Shown here: positions 24,759-37,727 of the stretch, piece after piece | Layout of the letters: every line of letters starts with the position of its first letter | How positions within the stretch are numbered: position 1 is the stretch's first letter | Assembly: GCA_013399695.1 (NCBI GenBank) | Contig: VXAU01003166.1 | Coordinates: 250,719-314,718 of the forward strand | Direction: 5' to 3' | DNA length: 64,000 nt | DNA from: Formicarius rufipectus | Lineage: Eukaryota; Chordata; Aves; Passeriformes; Formicariidae | The notes under the pieces: model-generated | What the model was told of the DNA's origin: nothing | The model's input: the letters and a program-made list of their open reading frames with translations, nothing else | Databases searched by the model: none | Translations under genes and position numbers: made by a program

Positions 24759-27003
24759 CAGATGACTGTCCGAGGTCCCCTTACTGCATCTTCGATATTA
24801 GGAGCTTGATAACTGATAGCCAGCCAAAGCAGAAGAAGTACTATATCTGGTAGCTTAATGGCAGAGTTGTTTAGTAACGATAAGCAACAAATGAAACTGG
24901 CACTATTGCATTTTTATGTAGACAGTCTGCTTTTGTACCAGCTGACTGACCGGCTCATTGACTCTGCTTTGTGGTAACTTTAGTGTAGGTCTGTGTCTTC
25001 ACAAGTACCTCCTGAGCACTGAATTTCACCCCTTAAAAGATATTTACTACTATCCACTGTTGGTATTAGGTTTCTTACTAAACTTGCTCTAGTGCTTCCA
25101 TTCTGGACTGAAAACTCCCATAAAACTGAAAATACCCCTTTAGGGCAGCATCAGTGTTATGTGTTGTGTTGTTTCTTGACAGCATGATTTTTATAACTGG
25201 TTGTATTCAGATTAAAAAGATGTTATTGCTGTTTGTTTCCAGAGGACAGCAGCAGCAGGCCTCAGACCACAGGGGACAGACAGATTTACAGGCAGCCCTT
25301 ATGTGTGCACTTAGAGGTCTGGTTTTAATAGAATGGAATAACCACGTGTTCTGGGTCAGATCTTTTGCTCCCTTAAATCAGAGTGATGCCACCAGAGTTC
25401 TACCACTTCTAGTGGCTAACACAGAACTCAGAAACTTTCAGTCTGTAAAATGGGAAACATGTGCTCTTGCCTCCACCTGTCACTGGGAAGGAAGAAGGGA
25501 GGAGACATTCTAGTAGTAGTTCCAAACATGAAGATGTTAATTCCTGCCTGAAGAGATTACAAACTTCAACTTTTTACAGTTCAAGGAGTAACCCCTACCA
25601 CTGTTAATTGTCCTGAATAACACTTCACTGGGAGTAGGCTAAAAGTTCTGTTTCAGGGAGTACATATTCAGCCCTTCAAACAGCCTTACCAAAGCTGACA
25701 CCTGAAATGCAGACATGATATTTCCTACCTACTGCAAATGTTTTGTGTATTTTTTCACTATTAGTATTTGTCAATGACAGCAACTCCATGGCACAGAGGA
25801 GAAATCTGGAGAGCATGAAAAATACTATTAATTTGTTCCTGAGCTAGGACTGAGCTCTGTCTTCTTCACCATGCTGGTTTGGACATGTCCACACAAGAGA
25901 TCCAGACTTCAGGAAATTGTTGAGAGATTTTAAGAAATATCATTACTCTGAGAAATTAACACTATGAAGAATCAGAGTTAACCTCTTATTTTTAGAAACA
26001 GAATCTCTGTTTAAGAGAAAAAATTGCTGGCAAAGATCATTCATAAAGTATGGTCATGTAGCTGTAAGCCTCATTCTTTGTTTAATGCTTGCAATCTCAG
26101 CATCTTTGCAACTGCAAAATACTAGTTATTTTGCTTCTGTACATACCTGTGTCCTTTCATGCCCATAAGCCTCCTTTCTCCATTGCATCTGACACACAGA
26201 AATGTGTCAGGCAAGGTGGTTAACCTGTGGTTAACTCTTGGTACAAAAGAGAATGTTCTTGTAATACAAAGTATTTAATCTGGAGAACTTGGATGTAGTG
26301 TGAGGAGAAGATGTATATGACAAAGACAAAAGAAAATGTTCCTTCTCAGCTGAACAGATGTAAACCTGTGACTTCATGATGTGCTTCTGTTGCACTGTTA
26401 TAAAATGAAAGTTGAACATTTTGTTCTGCTCCAATTTTAGCATCATGTCCACAGATAACACAGGGAACTTCACAGACTTTTTGAGAATATTTTTTTCCCG
26501 TAATGTTTATGGAAAAAGAAATTTGTCATGCTACCTTGCAAAAGGCAGTTGCTTTGTTGACCAGATGCCAAAATGAAATTCAGACATGGATGGCCAGAAA
26601 TAAGATTTACTTTAATCCTACTAATCCTGTGCTGTTGATTGGTACAAGGCACCATTATAGCTGGGTAAGCTTCCCAGGCTTATCGTCTGATTCGCTTTGG
26701 AGTCATGAGATCACTTTGGACTCTCAGTTTTTCCCTTATGAAGGGCAATTTTCATGCCTCATGTAACATTTTCTGCTATAAACAATAAGGAGCCAAAGAA
26801 ATCACATACCTTTTCCAGCAAATGCAGAAAAGTCAAGACAGGTGTTACGTTGAGTCTGGTGTTATGCTTTACCAGGGAGAGTGGAACAGGAAGACTTGTG
26901 CCTGTCCTGAAGGTGGTTAGCTGTCTGCCTGGGTAATTACAGGCCCTTCTTGAACTGAATTCAGTGAAGCCCCAAGCCATCTTCAGAAGCTAAAACTGCG
27001 CTT
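24759..27003. other. 5' flank of NHS, no gene seen
   Basis: AT-rich DNA between the SINE and the CR1 element. I find no exon, RNA gene or repeat with recognisable ends. Confidence 0.5.
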
Positions 27004-27985
27004 ACAGAATCACAGAATTATTTAAGTTGGAAAACATGTGTAAGATCATCAGTTCCAACTGTTATCTTAGCACTGCCAAGTCCATGGCTAAACCATGTTC
27101 CCAAGTGACACATCTACACATCTATTAAATACCTCCAGGGATGGTGATTTCACTGCTTCCCTGGGCAGTCAGTTCCAATGCTTGACTACCTTTTTAGTGA
27201 GGAACTTTTTTCTAATATACAATATAAACCTTCCCTGGTACAACTTGAGGCCATTTCCTCTCAACTAAAACTACAGGTCCTTTTTCGTGGGTCAGATTTC
27301 CAGACACACCTCCTCAAGCCTGGAGAGTCATATGTGGTTGTTGTGGCCCAGGTGCATGACCTGGCACTTCACCTATTTGAGCCTCATACAATTGGCCTCA
27401 TCTCATTGATCCAGTCTACCCAGAGCCCTCTGCAGATCCTTACTACCCTCCAGCAGATCAACACACATGACCAACTTGCCATCATCTGCAAACTGACTGT
27501 GCAGTTAATCACCTCGTCCAGATCATCTGTAAAGATGTTAAATAGGATTAGCCCCAGTACTGAGTCCTGGGGAACACCACTTCTGACTGGCCACAAGCTG
27601 GATGTAACTCCATTCACCACCACTTTCTGGACCCAGCTGTCCAGCCAGTTTTTGACCCTTCATCCAAGCCATGAGCAGCCAGTTTCTCCAGGAGAATGCT
27701 GTGGGAAATGGTGTCAGTGTTGTCGGGTAGACAACACAGCCTTTGCCTCACCCACTAAGTAGGTCACCCTCTCCTAGAGTGAGGTCAGGGTGGTCAAACA
27801 GGACCTGCCTTTCATAAACCCACACTGGCTGGGTCTGATCCTCTGGTCATCCTGTACATGTCACATGATGGCACCCAAGATGATCTGCTCCATGACCTTC
27901 CCTGGCACTGATGTCAGGCTGACAGGCCTGTAGTTCCCTAGCTTTTTCTTCTAGCCCTTCTTGTAGATGGGCCTCCTGGCTGAAA
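27004..27985 (-). mobile_element. CR1 LINE, 5'-truncated, with decayed reverse transcriptase
   Basis: This copy lies on the minus strand. Its 3' end at 27004 is the CR1 8-bp tail (ATTCTGTG ATTCTGT). The 3'UTR carries standard CR1 phrases such as the complement of TACCTCCAGGGATGGTGATT and of CAACTTGAGGCCATTTCCTC. Upstream it codes for the end of the reverse transcriptase. SGVPQDSVLGLILFNIF (GVPQGS-type block) is read in one frame around 27550-27580, and the catalytic FADD with GKL after it (27492-27481) in another, so a frameshift separates them and the copy is dead. The element loses CR1 similarity near 27985, giving about 980 bases of a roughly 4.5-kb full element. Divergence from memory of the avian consensus looks moderate. 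Confidence 0.9.
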
Positions 27986-30900
27986 GGCTTAGCTTTGTCT
28001 TACCAGTGGGAAGAAGAGGAACAGAACTACCACCAGAGAGCTGGTGTGAGCCTATTGATATTTCTTTTCCATCTGGAAGAAACCAGTAGACTTTCACGGG
28101 TCTGTGGATTACAAGGTGGAAAACCACTCTGTACATGAGGCACTGACCCAGTACCATTAGCAGCAGCCGTAGAAGAGGACTGTACTCAAAGTCTGAATGC
28201 TCACACTACCTGGCTGAAGAATGAATAAGGCCTTTAGACTGAGGTTGTCTCTTGACAACAATCTGCTTCGTTTACTTTTTTTTAATACACTGATTAAGTT
28301 ACATGTTCCAGCTTGACAGAGCTGTCTCACAGTCCAGAACACCACATTTGGTGTGCTTTATACCTCACTGGAATATTATCTGTAAATCTGCTGTCTGCAT
28401 TCAAGCTCCTCTGGAAAAATTCCTGCCCTTGAAGCTTATCTAGTTGCAGGATAGTTGGAAGGACACAGATTCCAATGCTTCTGATGGATCCTATGTTACA
28501 ATGTTATCAAGGTAACAGCATCATGTCAACAATGCAATTTGAGTTGAAATAAAAAGATCCATATTCAGTTTTAGGCTTAACTTTATTTAGGGGCTTGTAG
28601 ATAAAACTTGAAAGGACAGTAGATAAGTAACAAAAAGTTTCTGAGTCATAGTTTCACTTAGAAAGAAAAGGTGAAAGTTTTAAAGACATGAGAACAGGTG
28701 AGTTATGTTGATTTTTCTGTTTAAGATGTCTTCAAGAATTTACACCTCAGAATTTTTGAAACTGTGATTGCCTTTTTTGAGTGTGCTCATGGAATCCCTG
28801 CAATGGAGCCTGCTCTGTTTTGAGGTGCTATGGCAATACAGACAATAGGTGGTAGTAAAGAACATAACCTCCCACATGTAATATCTATATTAGACAGATG
28901 ATTGGGAATACTTCTTATGATCCCTTTTAGCAGTAGATGTGACTAATTTCTTAACATTTCCCCATAGTCTCACAAAGAAGCTGTACAACAGGGAAATATA
29001 AACCGGATAATAAATGTACATTGTTGATTCATCTCAGCCCTGAGAAGTTATCCATCATTTATACTAAGCATCTTCAAACACACTAAAGGGGAGACTTCTT
29101 ATGCCTATGCACAATCTGTTCTTGAGACCACAAAGTCCTTCCAAACATAATAAAACATTTCATGCCACTGTTTCAAGGACAGAAGTTAAGAACTGCATAA
29201 CTGAGGTCAGTTGGTGTAGTGGTGAGATATGTAACATTGATCAATGTCTCCAGTCTCCAGCCTACCCAGCTCTTGTCACTTTCCAGAGGAATTTTTAGGG
29301 CATTGATTTATAGAAGTATTATTTGAAAATAATATTATGAGCATATGATTTGCAAAATTATTAGCTCAGGGATTGAAAGATGCCTGGCTGTCCTCTCTCA
29401 AGTCCTGCCTTCCAGAAGTAGGATGTGACAATACTCACTTTTGTGCTACCTGGCAGAGATGTCAAATGGAGAGAAAAGTGTGAGAAGCAGCAGGTCCTGG
29501 CTACCCCAGAGTCTGGCATGCAGCAGGAGGTAGCAATTCCTGCATTTGTGAGAAACTGCGTGGAGGGAGCAAAAGAAAGTGGCCTCCTAGCCAGTACATC
29601 TTATCTCACTGAATGCAGTGCATAACTCCAGTGCAGTGAGTAGGTTCCTCAGGGATTGGCAGCTTTCACCTACTTGTAGGTCTGACTCTGTGCTGCTGAA
29701 GTCTGAGGAAATCTCTGCATTGACAAGTGCAAAGTTGATTCCAGTGTTAAGTACTGGACAGTGTTGAAAAGACAAAGAAATTTTTAGCTGCTGTCATTAA
29801 CAGAGCAACAACAATTTTCACTGTTAGGAGAATGTCTCATATTGGAAGAGAATCTCTAAACACCCTTTTTGCAAGAGTATTGTGCTTGCAAGGAATTATT
29901 ACAGTGAGGTCAGGGAATTACTCCAGCAAATTGACTGAACTTCTTTTAAAACCTCTCTCCTAGCAATTTTCGTGGTGGGCTCATTCTCCAGTTGGGCAGC
30001 AGGCATTTCTTCATCTGTTCCCATCAAGACATGGGCAGCTTAAAGATCCATCTGACTGTCCTAGCTTCTTGACTTGTGATTATATACAGCTTATGGTTCT
30101 GACAGTCACATAAATAGCCTTATTTAAAGCAGACTTGATGAGCTCCTAATGCTTTTCTAGGCTAAGGTTTCAAAAGAGTTTTCTCTCTAATTTAGTTTAT
30201 GGCAGCACTGTATTTCACAGCTGGTTTTAATGTATTTTTGGAGACTATGTGGAATCAGTACTTGAGTTACAAGGTATGTGTATCAGATGGAGACATAGCC
30301 ACCATTCCTTGGCAAACTGTTAGATCAAATGAACTGAATCTCCTCTACTTTATTGCCTGATTAATTCTTGAACCATCACTGAATTGCAGGAGTGGGAAAC
30401 TTTCCAACTTTGGTCACACTGTGTTGGGTTATGTCAGAGAGGATTGGAGAGTGAGGGTTTTCTTTAATCTGGATTCACAGAGGAAAGCTTCTAGGTAGGT
30501 GGGCAGGGATTTCTTTTGACTGCTTTTACAACTGAATAGCAAGAGGAAGCAGCTCTTCAGCCAAGGGTCAAAATCTCCAGGGAGGAGCAGATCCTACTGG
30601 GGAGCAGGACCATGAAAGTGCTTACACTTCGCAGTTGCCAGTTTGCTGATAAATAGGATGGGCTTGATTATCTGCAGACAAGTCTTCCTTAGATGACTAG
30701 ATCTTTAGTGATTTTTGCAAGCACTACCAGAAGTGGGATAGCAGATTAGTTGGAGGGGTAAGTTATGGGCTGCTGAAGATGGAGTCACAGCACAGAAAAT
30801 ATTTGTCTGAGAACTGGCCCTGAGGAATTCGAGAAACAATGTCTCAGGAAAGAGCATTTTCTGCCAGGGTGATGTTAGACACAGGACTGTAAGTGAAAAG

Positions 30901-32178
30901 CTTCTTTTATATTTCTGAAGCACTATTTCTGAGGTTTTATCCTGGTTTTGAGCACAGGAAGACTCTTACAGATATTTGGCCACATGACAGGCATGTATGC
31001 TTATACTCCCTCTAGAAAAATACGAATTATTTATTTTACAGCCTTGGGCTTCAGAAGCACCTGATACACTTCCTGGTGTGCACAGCTGGAGACCTCACTT
31101 CTGCATTGCCTTTCTGGGCCATGCTGATCTTCAGGTGGTAACCCAGAAGTCTGGGCAGCCCTGGCAGCAGGTGCTCTGTCTGGATGGAGCTGCAGCTAAG
31201 CTGCTGACGTGCTGCGTGGGTCTGAGTAGAAGGGCTGCTTTCATCTTTGCTTTCTGTGCAAGCCAGCTTGGGTACTAGAAGTTGTCTAATGCAAATAGAA
31301 GAGTGCATACTACCTTGGGCACAGGAGTGACAAGTCTAGTGCGACCTGGGATATCTCTGCACAGAGCTGCCTCATGCTGCACAAGATGCAACTTGAACAT
31401 CCCAGCAGGAAAGAAATATGAGCATATGCAAAAAACAGTGGCCTCAGACCTGCCCCTCACCTACCCCAGTGTTGTCTCTAACAGTGTCAGTGGTTAGGAA
31501 TGCTGGTCAGGAAGAGCATACAAACCTGCCCACTTTCCTTTCACACTCCCAACATTCACTGCTCACGTATTGAGGATGCCAGAGGATACTTCCCAGCCTT
31601 TAGCGTTTGTAAATGTAACTGCTGCCTGTGAATTTGCCCAGTTTGGCTAAGGCAATAGGGTGGAAACATTGTTGGCAAGGATACTTGTTTATAAGATACT
31701 GTGAAAGTTGTGGTTCTGCTTATTCCTGGAATGAAGAATGCATTTGAAATCTTACAAATGAATGCCACCACTTCCATTTACTGTGTAAGCTCAGGCCAGA
31801 CCTCACTGTGGGTGTAACTGAGGTCAGCGACACATTGCATTTGTTTTAATGAATAGAATAAAATGGCCAAAGGCTAATAGAAAATTCAAGATACAAAACT
31901 TAGTGGCTGTTTTACCTTTGGATGGCAGGCAATCTGCTTTGAACTGCTATCTTGGCTGAGCATTAGAGAGCTCTTCTTTTCCAGGATAGGAGTCAGTTGG
32001 ATGTGTGGGAGCCCAGCACTGCAGTAAAGACCAGAAGGGGGCCCAAGGGCAAAAACTCGGTAACAGCATTTGGGCAGACTTCATTTTTCTAACTGTTTGT
32101 TGAGATGCTCATTGGTTCCCAAATGATCTCTCTACAAGTATTACCCTCCTTTTCCCTGGTACTTGGCTTCAGTTCTCA
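27986..32178. other. 5' flank of NHS, no gene seen
   Basis: AT-rich DNA between CR1 copies. A tRNA-like A box (TGGTGTAGTGG) near 29212 has no B box partner and is not a gene. No exons recognised. Confidence 0.5.
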
Positions 32179-32285
32179 GTCATAGAATCACAGAATATCC
32201 TTAGTTAAGGGAACAACAAGGGTTATCCAGTTCAATTCCTGGCCCAGCAACATTCCTGTGCTGTTCAGCCCTCTGAGTATTTGAT
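32179..32285 (-). mobile_element. CR1 LINE 3' tail fragment
   Basis: The plus strand reads CATAGAATCACAGAATATCC followed by a worn copy of the GGACCCACAAGGATCATTGAG part of the tail and CCTGGCCC. This is the reverse complement of a CR1 3' end, with the 8-bp tail units at the left. No tRNA-like head follows, so it is a CR1 fragment rather than a second SINE. The right boundary is approximate. Confidence 0.72.
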
Positions 32286-34232
32286 GGTGATCTCCTCAGA
32301 AGTGAAGTGAAATTTCTCTGCATGCATGGAAACATTCCACCTGGAAGACTGGTGGTCAGAAGGTGTGCAAGCCATGCCTTCCTTCTAGTAGTTCCCTGAG
32401 AGCCATTTTCCCTGAAAAGCTGCCTCTGATGTGCCCCCAAAGCAAACAAACTTTTGCAACAAGTTAAAACTCCTGCAACAAGCCTCACTGTCTTTTTTGG
32501 AGCAAAAGCCTTTCTAAAAAATCTGGAATGTAACAACACAGCATAGGTGAACACATGCTAGCTGAGTTAAACCCCAAACAAATAAATGAAAAAGATAACA
32601 CAGAACAGCACTACTAGTGTCTACCACTACTGCAGCAACAAACACCTCTAATAACTTTTCACTGCACTCACCCCTACATGATTTCTATGATCTAGGAACA
32701 GTTATCGAGAAAAACAAGCCTATTTCTAAATAAATACCTGTTGACCACATAAGAACTTATATCTCCACTGGTCACAATATCCAGCGATCACAAATCAAAA
32801 AGATGTTAGAAACCACAGTCCTATTTAAATTGTATTAAACTTTTACAAAACCGGAGCTGTTCCAAAAACCACTCTGGCATTCAGGTGTGGTTATAGAGAG
32901 GGACGACTATCTCAGTGATGTGCTTCTATTTTGGCCTCTCCAAGGACTGGAAGGAGCAGAAGACTCAGCTCCCAGTGTGAGAGGGAGCCCACAGGAAGGG
33001 AGATGCTTTCCAAAATACTTTTGCCTCTAACAGTGTTGTCTATGGGACCTCATGGTGAAAGCATGACCAGAAATGTGCTTGTTCTTCACTGTCATCATAA
33101 GAGAAGCTCATTGTACAGTGGTCCTAGGCAACACTAGGGTGACCCATTTCCTTTCAGTGTTTAATATGTAAATTGAAGGGGGTTGACTTGTCCTTGTTGA
33201 AATATTGACTCATCAAAATTTGCAAAACATTAACTCTTCTTGCATTTTTGAGTGCAATTGTGAAGTTTTTCACAGGACTAATCCAGACAAGGACAACAAA
33301 ATGACCTGTTTCTTTTCTAGGTGCATATGAAGGAAAGTCTTAGGGAAATAACCATGCCTCTTTGAAAAAAAATGAAACAAAAATAAGAATAATCATATGA
33401 ATAATACAAATCATATTTTACAGGGTTGCTTTTCTTACTGATTCAATTTATCCATATTTCCAGAGCATTCAATAGCTTCTTAGTTCTTTTTACACAGCAA
33501 GCACTTAGTTGTGGATGATTTATCCTTGGAGCAAGGATTAAGGAACCCCGGTCAGAACCAGTATCCAGAAGGTGAGGGAGAAATGGCCAAAGAGGGCGGC
33601 CAAGAGCTGCAAAGTGTGGGGACGCTCATTGCCCTCTCTGGGTGGAAGGGATCCTGCTCTGCTGTGGTCCCCCATGCTGGCTGCAGAAAAGCAGGATGGA
33701 GGAAGGCAGGTGTGTTGTGTTGAGGCAGAAAAAGGGTATAGGGGCTCTGACCATGCAGGAGAATCTTGCCTGTGGCTCCTGCAAGAAACTCAAGATGCCT
33801 CTCATACTGCTCGACTATGGGCACTGGTGCAGCTGATCTCACACCAGCATCACTGCTGGGGATGCCCAGGATTTCTTGCCTGTCCAGTAAGGCCAGTCCT
33901 CTGTGGTTTATGTTGTGATAAGCCTTCTTGGACAGAACCACATGAGAGTGCTGTAAGTGAGCTAGCACACAAAGAAAGCTTTCATTCTGGGAGCGTTTAT
34001 TTGTTTTGGCTGCAAAGCTCTCTCATATGCCTGCGACACTATGGCATTCATCGATAGATACAGATCAATGGTTGTGTGCTCAGCACCTTTATTGCATCTG
34101 AATTTTTTCCAAACCATCAAAGTTACACAGCTCTGGCTGATATGTCTGAAACCTACAAACTTCCATTTTTTTCTGCACCAGCCTGCAATAGCTGGCTTCT
34201 GGTATTAGTCTACTAATTAGCAAGAGTGGACC

Positions 34233-34252
34233 AAAAAAAAAAAAAAAAAAAA
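34233..34252. repeat. Poly(A) run, 20 bases
   Basis: Uninterrupted A20 followed by G and A6. I see no retrocopied gene or LINE immediately upstream of it, so it is recorded only as a mononucleotide repeat. Confidence 0.85.
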
Positions 34253-37200
34253 GAAAAAACTTCAAACTTTTAATTCAAAGACATATCCCCCAGGCACGTT
34301 ATTGAGGGATCACAATCTCCTAAGGGAAGTTGCTTGCCCTGCAATACATGTATTTATATTTCACATTGCATGCCATATCCTGCACATTCTTTCCAAAGAG
34401 TTAAATACAGCAGAAAATTACACTTAATATTTTAATAACCTTTAACTGTGAACCCCTAGCCTCACTACCCTGTAAAGGAAGAGACTCAGGGAGAAGAAAA
34501 AAAAACCACTTATTGGAGAAATTTAAATTAGCTGTGCAACTTGCTCAAAATTATTGCAGATTTTCAGCACTTTCATGAAGATGGGCTTGGTCCTTTGTTC
34601 ATACAGAGTGATAGGGAGTTATAAAGCTCCAGCAACAGCTTTCCTACCATACACAACCTGGCAGTGCCACCACAGTCTTCCTTGCACAGTCACTGTGGTG
34701 TTCAAATGTGAGAGCTTTGTTTAGTTAGCAATTACTTTTTCCTACATCAGTGAACAGCCTCAAAACTTAAAACTCAGGTGAGAGCACCATCATACTGTGA
34801 AGAAGCTTCACATCCCTTAATTCCCTGTGAGAAGTACACCGGAATAGACCTGTGAGGTCCTCCCCTTCCCTGCATGTTCTATTTAGCAGAAAATTCAGCA
34901 AGAGCTTAACAGCCCTGTGGTGACCATGCAAACACAGAAAGGCAGAAGACACACAGGCAGCAACTATCAGCCTTGGAGGACAGTTTTGGACCCCTAATAG
35001 GAAAGAGTTTCTTCTTCTTGGGTCCTGCAGACTCTCAGAAAGACCACTCTGTGTCACCTCCAGGGCAAAGAAGTGCAACAGCACTCCATGACAACTTCTC
35101 TTTAAGAGCTGTGTAGAATGAAGAGGATAAATTTACTTTCCATAAAGCAAATACTCCCTTCTCACTCTGGATAAGAGGTAAAATATGATGTGAGATGAAC
35201 AACAAGCAGAAGCTGTGCAGCGCAAAAGCAGTGGGCCCTTCCCTGGTCTCACAAGCAAAGTCTCACAGGTCTGCCAGGTGTTTCAGGACCTTACACATCC
35301 ATATTTGTCTCTTCAGGCTCTGCAGAGGGCCACACTGAGATCTCTGAGACCGGAGTACCACATCCACAGGACTGCAGAAAACCCATTGCCGCCACCCACT
35401 GAGCCAAGCACTGGTTGTCAGCTCAGCCCCTCTCATTTGCATTACTGTTTTGTGCCATTACAAGGCCCGAGGACCCTGACAGGGAGATTGCCTGGCATAA
35501 GAAGAAAAAACATATATGTAAAATACTCACGACAAAATAACATGCAACTTCTGCCCCAGCTCTATGTATCTGAGAGCTGATGGTACTCAGATGGCACATA
35601 CCCAGCACTCATCTCTAGCTCCAGGTGCTCTCCCTCCTTCGGACAGAAAAGATGCAAGTACAGTTCCCATTAGTGGGGTGCTGCTGGAGGACCACACAAG
35701 CATGTTCCTCTCCATCCCCTTGAGTAAAAAGTGGCCTCCAGCCTTTCACTGTGTCAGCACAAATAGTAATTCACATGTATATGAATGCATTTGGCTAATC
35801 ATAGTGTAGGGATAATTCTCTGTGTATAATTACATGCAGTACCAGGCAGTTAACACTGCAGGGATGTTAAGGTCTGCTTACATGTAGGAAGGGGGGTGGA
35901 AGGTTATTATGTAATATTCACAGGGTAAACAGGCAGTTTCAGGCCTGCTGGTATATTTTGCATTGACATTGAGCCAAAATCTGTATGTAACCCAGTGCAG
36001 CCCTGATTAGAACCAAAAATAACCGTTGCTTGTAAGGTTCAATTTAAATTCTATCCCCTTGTCTTTGTCAAAAACTTATGCCTTTTTGCCTTCTTCTCGT
36101 ATCCATCTTGCTGATAGCTGAAGCTGCCTGGTTTCCTGCATTATTATTAAGTCTGGTCCAATACACCATGCTCACTGTCTCACTTTCAGAAGTTCTGAGT
36201 AGCTGTATATCTCATAGACAGCAAGGGATTAGCAAGTACTTAGCATCCTTGAATATCATGACAGCTTTGTCTGGGCCGAAGCTTCTCTGAAATCTGTGAG
36301 TGAAAGAGAAATATGAAGCCTTTTGAGTAGAAAAAATTACTATAAACCAGACAACAGAACATCCTTTCCCCTATTTTTAAACATATCAGGAAAAGTACAA
36401 TGCAAAATTGAAGAATAATTGTAAAAGAAAAGTTGAACAATATCCTTGAATTAGGTGTCAAGAAGAAAGAGAAGAAAGCAATTCACAACACTTGGGGATA
36501 CAAGAGACAGGAAATGCAGAAGTATGAGCGACTCAACAGCAAGAGAGACACAAGCAGTCAGAAGATATGAGACTAATTTCTCAAGATTAGGATTCGGGGT
36601 CGAAAATTACTAGCCTTTAAAAGAATAGAAACTTGTATTCCAGTTTCTAAGCATGGAGAAGATACACCAGCCTTCTTTTGTCCAAAGCTTTTATTTTTAC
36701 TGTGCTGTCACCACAACTAGAAGCTTAATTCACACAAGCTAAGTTTGAAATTATTGAGTAATTAGCTGGTTTTTTAAGAAACAGCAAATATTAATAGACT
36801 CATGAGAAAGTCTTATGAACCGGCAAGGCTGAATCAGGCACCCCTAGTGTCAGAGCAAACCCAAACAGAGACAACATGAATTGCTGACTGAAGCCAGGGC
36901 AAATCTCCCTATAAATCCTGTGTGAGCCAGTGATTCCCTGCATGAACTTTGGCAAATTGTTTGGTCTTGGTTTGTTTCTCTGTCTACTCATCTGGAACAC
37001 TGGGTTAAAACAAAAAAAAAAAAAAGCAGGAGTTGACTGAAAACCAGATGCTGAGCATGAGCTGTCTTTCTAGATAAATAAATTATTTAAAAATAATTAT
37101 AGTAACACAAAATGTTAAGTATATCTCATGTTTTACTTCATGTATTTACTGCTGGACCCAAGCCCATTTACCTCAAGAGGATGTGCATGGCAATAGTTGA

Positions 37201-37643
37201 GAGGAGAGAGATGGTGCCAAATCAATAGGGAGAGCCATCAGTCTTTGCAGGGTACATCAGACTGCCAAAGACAACACTGTGATAACAGCAAATCCCACCC
37301 ATATTTCCAACCCAGTTCACGGCTGAGGTCGAGCCAAAGCCAGTTTTCTCTTACGTGGGAAGAGACAATGAATCTACTGGGTGACCCAGGGAAGCCCTTG
37401 TGTTGGTCTCTGTGGGGCTGAGGAAATCCTACAGGAGCTTCATGGCACTGTCTCCCATTGAGCTGGTTTGGATCATGGGAATTCCTCCTGTGGTTTCTGC
37501 CAGATAACATGGGACTTTCCTTAAATCCTCTCTCACTTCAAAACAACTCGATGACCTTTTGGTGGTACACTGCAGAAGCCATTTGTTAGGGATAGTTTTG
37601 TGGAGAGGCTGGGGACTCATTCCAAAAGCAAGGGGGAAAAGGC

Positions 37644-37727
37644 TGTTGGTTTGGGGTTTTGAGTTAGGCTTGTGGTTTGTTTTGGTTTGGGTTTTTTGGG
37701 TTTTGGTTTGTGTTTTTTTTTTTTTTC
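37644..37727. repeat. T/G-rich low-complexity tract
   Basis: The plus strand is made of GGTTTTG, GGTTTGG and GTTTTTT units ending in a T15 run. It is the reverse complement in composition of the A/C-rich tracts at 1489-1862, 6385-6462 and 53108-53229. Confidence 0.7.

Noticed and set aside
27178..27762. 194-codon plus-strand frame
   Set aside because: It is the antisense of the CR1 element, whose coding strand is minus.
29195..29275. Possible tRNA gene (A box TGGTGTAGTGG)
   Set aside because: There is no B box and no cloverleaf arms in the expected distance.
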